Of a DNA stretch of 64,000 nt, positions 59,899-64,000 are shown in pieces. The translations under genes and the position numbers were made by a program. Below the pieces are notes generated by a model. That model did not search any database. It was not told where the DNA came from and saw nothing but the letters and a program-made list of their open reading frames with translations. Origin of the DNA: Treponema bryantii (lineage in GTDB: Bacteria > Spirochaetota > Spirochaetia > Treponematales > Treponemataceae); assembly GCF_900111035.1 (NCBI RefSeq), contig NZ_FOFU01000013.1, positions 1-64,000 of the forward strand, given 5' to 3'. Position 1 is the first letter of the stretch. The number at the start of each line of letters is the position of its first letter.

Positions 59899-61218
59899 TT
59901 ATTTGCTTGCATCCCAGGCAGCCTGTACATCTTTACAAACCTGCTCAGGAGTTTTCTTTCCAAGTCCTAATGCCTGAAGATCAGCATTGAGTACAGAAGG
60001 AACATCACCTTCAAATACGCTGTCGAATACAGGAGTAGAAATTGTCTGTGCAGTATAGAACTGAGCTCTCTTCTGAGAAAGAGGTTCAATATTGTCATAT
60101 TTAATTCCACTGTTCAAAGAAGGGAATGAAGCACCTGTATCAAGTCTTCTCTGCTGAACATAAGGTCCTGAAAGCCACTTAATAAGTTCCCATGCAGCCT
60201 TTTCTTCTTTAGAACCTTTCTTAAGTTTTGAACTCATACCATATCCAACACCAAGAGTTGAAGAGTTAGAACCGTGAATCTTTTCACCAGGAATTTCAGG
60301 GAAGTTGATAAGTTCAATATTCTTTTTCTGATCAGCAGGAGGAATGAGAGCCTTTCCAGTAGAAGTATCTGTAAGGAATGCACCTACACGCCAGTCACCA
60401 TCAATAAGGTAAGCACCCTTCTTAGAAGCAAACTGACCAACTACATCACCATAAGATGTTGCAAGAGTCTTCTGTGAAAGAACGCCATCATCATAAAGTG
60501 TCTTAATGAATTTTACTGCATCAAGGAATGATTTGTCTGTGAACTTAGCCTTTCCTGCTTTAATCTTATCTGCCCAGTCTGCACCACCAAAACGTCCTGC
60601 AACGGCAGAGAAGAGACAAGACTGCATTACCCAGTCATCCATGTTAGCCATAAGAATTGTTTCATATCCCTTTGCCTTAAGAACAGGAACCTGAGCCTTA
60701 AGTTCATCATATGTCTTTGGAATAGAAAGGCCACAATCTTCAAGAACTGCCTTATTTACATAAAGCATGTGGCTTACTGTAAGTCCAAATGGAATTTCTG
60801 CAACATAACCAGATGCCTGAGCTGCAGGATCAACACAAGCTTTGCTGTAATCATTATAAATTCCATCCTTCTTCATAAATGGAGTAAGGTCCTTTGCAAG
60901 TTTCTTTTCATGAATAGCAGATGAACGTCCAGCTGGCCACATATAGAATACATCTGGCATTTTTCCTGAAGCTGCATAGGCTGCAGTTTTCTGATGGAAA
61001 GGTTCGTTGAAAAGTACCTCACGTTCAATCTTAATATCCGGATGTGCAGCTTCGAATGCTTCCCAAATCAGCTTGTTATCCTCAAATGAGTTTGGAGCTG
61101 TTGCATCCTGATAATCCAAAACAGTAATAACTGTCTGCTTAGTTTTTTTGTCGCCCAGCGCATAAACAGAGCCAAGCACTGCTGCCGCTACCATTACGAC
61201 TGTTACCATTTTTTTCAT
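59899..61218 (-). CDS. Sugar ABC transporter substrate-binding protein
   Basis: A 439-residue protein with an N-terminal signal peptide (KKMVTVVMVAAAVLGSVYA) and the family 1 solute-binding fold (VITVLDYQDAT, DVFYMWPAG, GAYLIDGDWRVGAF, AAWELIKWLSG). There is no lipobox Cys after the signal, so it is soluble in the periplasm. ATG 61218 follows GGAGGAA. In view of GH20 and NagA alongside, it probably binds N-acetylglucosamine-containing oligosaccharides such as chitobiose. Confidence 0.9.
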   Translation of the reverse strand: MKKMVTVVMVAAAVLGSVYALGDKKTKQTVITVLDYQDATAPNSFEDNKLIWEAFEAAHPDIKIEREVLFNEPFHQKTAAYAASGKMPDVFYMWPAGRSSAIHEKKLAKDLTPFMKKDGIYNDYSKACVDPAAQASGYVAEIPFGLTVSHMLYVNKAVLEDCGLSIPKTYDELKAQVPVLKAKGYETILMANMDDWVMQSCLFSAVAGRFGGADWADKIKAGKAKFTDKSFLDAVKFIKTLYDDGVLSQKTLATSYGDVVGQFASKKGAYLIDGDWRVGAFLTDTSTGKALIPPADQKKNIELINFPEIPGEKIHGSNSSTLGVGYGMSSKLKKGSKEEKAAWELIKWLSGPYVQQRRLDTGASFPSLNSGIKYDNIEPLSQKRAQFYTAQTISTPVFDSVFEGDVPSVLNADLQALGLGKKTPEQVCKDVQAAWDASK

Positions 61219-61247
61219 AGGGTTCCTCCAATTGGTCATAGGTTATT

Positions 61248-61262
61248 GTACAACCTTTGTAC
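61248..61262. promoter_or_regulatory. Candidate operator upstream of the sugar ABC operon
   Basis: A 15-bp perfect palindrome, GTACAA-CCT-TTGTAC, lies 30 bases upstream of the binding-protein ATG and overlaps a TACAAT -10-like element. The -35 TTGACA-like sequence lies further at 61295-61300. It is a good candidate site for the ROK repressor encoded at the end of the operon. Confidence 0.6.
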
Positions 61263-61396
61263 TTACCTACATCCTAAACCCGGTTATTCAGTATTGTCAA
61301 TCAATTTTTTTGTTAATTTTATTGAATTTTAAGGAATTTCCACCATTTTTTAGCGTTTTGTTTGTTTTTTCTCTGTACTTACATAAAAAGTTGATT

Positions 61397-61402
61397 TATA
61401 AT
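61397..61402 (+). promoter_or_regulatory. -10 element with leaderless geometry (GH20 gene)
   Basis: A perfect TATAAT ends seven bases before the ATG at 61410. No Shine-Dalgarno is seen and the -35 is weak. Confidence 0.5.
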
Positions 61403-61409
61403 TCGAGCT

Positions 61410-62945
61410 ATGGACAACAGAATAACAATCATTCCAAAACCGATTTCAGTTGAAACCGGGAATAAAATTATAAATATCCGCACAAAATCAGTTTCTATAT
61501 GTATAAATACAGACTCTAAGGCTGATTTATACAAAACAGCAGCGACAGCATTCGGAGTTGCTGGAATAAAAACATCAGATAAAGGAATATCTGTTTTTAT
61601 AGAACTTCAACCACAAGATAAAAAACAGGAAATAAATGAAGGCTACAATCTTACGCTTTCTGATGAAGAAATCAGAATAAAAGCAGAAAGCCTGAATGGA
61701 ATCTTCTATGGATGTATCAGTGCAGCTCAGCTTATTTCCCGAGCAGATAACGAACTTCCCGAGCTGAATATTACTGATCAGCCTATACACAGCTGGAGAG
61801 GCTTTTTACTTGATACAAGCCGTTCCTTCTACTCAACAGCATTTATAAAGAAAATGCTTGATGCCTGCGCTTTGCATAAACTCAACATATTCCACTGGCA
61901 TCTTACAGATGACCAGGGGTGGCGTTTTGAAGTTCCTGGCTACCCTCGCCTCACAGAAATCGGATCAAAAAGACAGGATTACACAATGCCAGCTTCAGAG
62001 GATGGTTTTTATGATGAAGAAAAACTTATCCGCCGCTGGTACACAGATGAAGAAATAAAAGAAATCATCCGTTATGCACAGGAACGCTGCATTCAGATTA
62101 TTCCTGAAGTTGAGTTCCCGGGACACTCTTCTGCCCTTCTTGCAGCTTATCCGGAATATGGTTGTACTGGCGGACCTTATCAGGTAGAAAACAGATGGGG
62201 TATTTTTCCTGATGTTCTCTGTCTGGGAAATGATAATATTTTTACTATTTATGAAGCAGCCCTTAAAAAGATTACAGAACTATTTCCTTCTGATTATATT
62301 CATATTGGTGGAGATGAATGTCCTCATGAACGCTGGGAAATATGTCCAAAATGTCAGGCTCGAATGAAAACAGAAGGTTTAGATTCTGCTGCTCAACTTC
62401 AAGCCTGGGGCACTACTAAAATAGCCTCAATGGTAGCAAAACTTGGAAAGGTTCCTATCGGCTGGGATGAAGTACTTGATAATAACAAGCACAATAAACT
62501 CCCTGACAATGTTATTGTTCAAAGCTGGAGAGGAACAGAAGGAGGCATAAAAGCAGCCTCTCTCAATCATAAAGTAATAATGTCCCCAACACAGCGTTTC
62601 TATCTGAATCTAAAAAATAAAGATTCGTTTGAAGAACCAGGAAGACTTGGAGTAACTACTACAAAAAAAACCTACACCTTCTCTCCTGCAGGAAAAGAAT
62701 TAAAACTTGAAAATCCAGAACAGCGCAAATTGATTTTAGGTGGAGAATGTACACTCTGGACTGAAAAACTTCCACACTCACGAAACGCAGAATACCTGCT
62801 TTTCCCAAGATTCTGTGCTGCTGCTGAAACACTCTGGCTTCCGGAAGAAAAAAAAGATTTTGAAGATTTTAAACAGAGACTTGAATATCATAAAAAACTT
62901 TTACATCAGCTTGATTACCGCTACTACGAAGGAGAACTTGAATAG
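61410..62945 (+). CDS. Beta-N-acetylhexosaminidase, glycoside hydrolase family 20
   Basis: A 511-residue enzyme without signal peptide, therefore cytoplasmic. A GH20b-like N-terminal domain (about 1-125) precedes the catalytic barrel with GFLLDTSRSFYS, FHWHLTDDQGWRFE and the catalytic Asp-Glu in HIGGDECPH (near 308). It uses substrate-assisted catalysis to release terminal N-acetylhexosamine from imported oligosaccharides. It lies 11 bases upstream of nagA and divergent from the ABC importer, so all are likely one N-acetylglucosamine regulon. Confidence 0.95.
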   Translation: MDNRITIIPKPISVETGNKIINIRTKSVSICINTDSKADLYKTAATAFGVAGIKTSDKGISVFIELQPQDKKQEINEGYNLTLSDEEIRIKAESLNGIFYGCISAAQLISRADNELPELNITDQPIHSWRGFLLDTSRSFYSTAFIKKMLDACALHKLNIFHWHLTDDQGWRFEVPGYPRLTEIGSKRQDYTMPASEDGFYDEEKLIRRWYTDEEIKEIIRYAQERCIQIIPEVEFPGHSSALLAAYPEYGCTGGPYQVENRWGIFPDVLCLGNDNIFTIYEAALKKITELFPSDYIHIGGDECPHERWEICPKCQARMKTEGLDSAAQLQAWGTTKIASMVAKLGKVPIGWDEVLDNNKHNKLPDNVIVQSWRGTEGGIKAASLNHKVIMSPTQRFYLNLKNKDSFEEPGRLGVTTTKKTYTFSPAGKELKLENPEQRKLILGGECTLWTEKLPHSRNAEYLLFPRFCAAAETLWLPEEKKDFEDFKQRLEYHKKLLHQLDYRYYEGELE

Positions 62946-62956
62946 GAGGTGTAAAG

Positions 62957-64000
62957 ATGACAATTTGTATTCATAACGGAATAGTTCTTTCAGGACTCAC
63001 AAGCAACACCCAGCGTTCTGCAGTTCTGATAGAGGATTCCAAAATCAAGGATACTTTTAGTGAAGAACGTTTCAATAAAATGAACTTCGGACCTGAAGTG
63101 AGACTTATTGACGCTAAGGGTAATTACATAATGCCCGGCTTTATTGATACACATATTCATGGTTTTAAGGGAAATGGAACAGATACCTGTACAACAGAGG
63201 GCATTCTTCAAATGTCAAAGGATCTTGCTCAATACGGAGTAACCGCCTTTAATCCAACAATGTACGCTTCTGAAACAGAAGAAATGAAAACAAAACTTAA
63301 AGCAATTGTTGCTGCAATGGGACACGAAGAAGGAGCCCGTATTATGGGAGTTCATCTTGAAGGTCCTTTTATTTCTCCTGAGCGGCTTGGAGTACAACGC
63401 CCAGAAACTGTAAAACTCCCGGATATTAAACTTTTTGATGAACTTTGGGAAGCCGCAGAAGGACATATTGTAAACATGACAGTTGCACCTGAACTAAAAG
63501 GAATGCGTGAACTTGCTCTTCACTGTATTGAAAAAGGAATCATATTACAGGCCGGACATACAAATGCCCAATATGAAAATATTGTAGAAGGCATTCAGGT
63601 GGGTATTTTGCATTCAACACATTTCTTTAATGCAATGAGTCAGCTGCATCATCGGAACCCTGGAACTGTAGGTGCAATTCTTATACATCCGGAAGTATCC
63701 TGTGAAATAATTGCTGACGGTGTACATGTTCATCCTGACCTGTTTAAGCTTCTTGGCCGCGATAAAAACCGTGCTCAGATAGTTCTCGTTACAGATGCGC
63801 TTACTCCGACAGAACAGAAGGGAGAACATCTTTTTGCAAACGGTGAAGAAATTGTATTTAAGGACGGCTGCTTTCATCGCAAGGCAGATGATGTAATAGC
63901 AGGCTCTTCACTTACAATGAAAAAAGCAATCAAAAACATTGTGCAATTTGGATATCCGCTTACAGATGCAATTAAGTTTGCTTCTGTAAATCCTGCAAGA
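62957..64000 (+). CDS. nagA: N-acetylglucosamine-6-phosphate deacetylase NagA (partial, runs off the window)
   Basis: The visible 348 residues start at ATG 62957 after AGGAGG and continue past the end. Motifs of the family are present: PGFIDTHIHG (metal His pair), VHLEGPF (metal Glu), AGHTNA, STHFFNAMSQLHHR and VTDAL. It removes the acetyl group from GlcNAc-6-phosphate. With the upstream GH20 enzyme and the divergent ABC importer it forms an N-acetylglucosamine-oligosaccharide pathway; the kinase and NagB deaminase may follow outside the window. Confidence 0.94.
   Translation, partial: MTICIHNGIVLSGLTSNTQRSAVLIEDSKIKDTFSEERFNKMNFGPEVRLIDAKGNYIMPGFIDTHIHGFKGNGTDTCTTEGILQMSKDLAQYGVTAFNPTMYASETEEMKTKLKAIVAAMGHEEGARIMGVHLEGPFISPERLGVQRPETVKLPDIKLFDELWEAAEGHIVNMTVAPELKGMRELALHCIEKGIILQAGHTNAQYENIVEGIQVGILHSTHFFNAMSQLHHRNPGTVGAILIHPEVSCEIIADGVHVHPDLFKLLGRDKNRAQIVLVTDALTPTEQKGEHLFANGEEIVFKDGCFHRKADDVIAGSSLTMKKAIKNIVQFGYPLTDAIKFASVNPAR

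Overview
The window reads like a chromosome segment of a free-living or gut-associated spirochaete, most likely a Treponema of the rumen or intestinal type. This is inferred from gene content, not from a marker gene. The pointers are AT-rich DNA, many short lipoproteins, FliM/FliN-type proteins, a TrpR-family regulator, an intracellular GH95/GH20 hydrolase set and a lipoprotein GH10 xylanase. No rRNA, tRNA or CRISPR was seen.

Layout. 1-824: end of an IS150-type IS3-family element, cut by the window edge. 825-1455: an intergenic repeat, then a very acidic small protein. 1539-8694 (minus): cell-envelope operon with a class B penicillin-binding protein, a DUF115/Maf-like protein, a LysM-M23 peptidase, a zinc-ribbon protein and a beta-propeller/NodB-like secreted protein. 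8819-14992 (minus): a lipoprotein, a two-gene flavin/2Fe-2S redox pair, and fabD-fabF-fabZ. 15126-16850 (plus): a 53-residue protein and an NhaC antiporter. 16889-21571 (minus): rplU, rpmA, obg, nadD, yqeK, an LCP (LytR) gene and rsfS. 21862-28412: a lipoprotein, a GH95 fucosidase, an OLD-like ATPase/TOPRIM protein, and a NUDIX/HD/histidine-phosphatase operon. 28439-33907: a glycerophosphodiesterase, a DUF2087 protein, an unusual XRE-FliM-FliN fusion, a NUDIX-HD fusion, a GNAT and an Fe-S aldo/keto reductase. 33929-36585: a GntR-controlled ABC exporter-like operon. 36732-44693: topoisomerase IV subunit A, a YigZ protein, GH10 xylanase, HAD phosphatase, an esterase and Lon. 44892-49086: a Ser/Thr kinase, phosphatase and FHA operon plus a DUF2974 protein. 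49185-56415: uracil/xanthine permease, a 26-unit ankyrin lipoprotein, TrpR family, Mrp and PutP. 56412-64000: a ROK regulator, a sugar ABC importer, GH20 hexosaminidase and NagA, forming an N-acetylglucosamine-oligosaccharide locus.

Most distinctive points. (1) The protein at 29978-31243 joins an XRE DNA-binding domain to FliM-middle and two SpoA/FliN-type domains; the helix-turn-helix sits where FliM normally carries its CheY-binding peptide. It is preceded by a small translationally coupled ORF, two hairpins and a run of 12-bp direct repeats. (2) At least eight transcription units have a TATAAT-like element ending 6-7 nt before the ATG and no Shine-Dalgarno, pointing to leaderless mRNAs as a common start mode. 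(3) Three copies of an interspersed intergenic repeat with inverted flanks, and a separate 162-bp palindrome. (4) A 45-bp exact tandem duplication at the yqeK/lytR junction that makes a chimeric mini-ORF. (5) Several convergent gene pairs that abut or overlap with no terminator between them.
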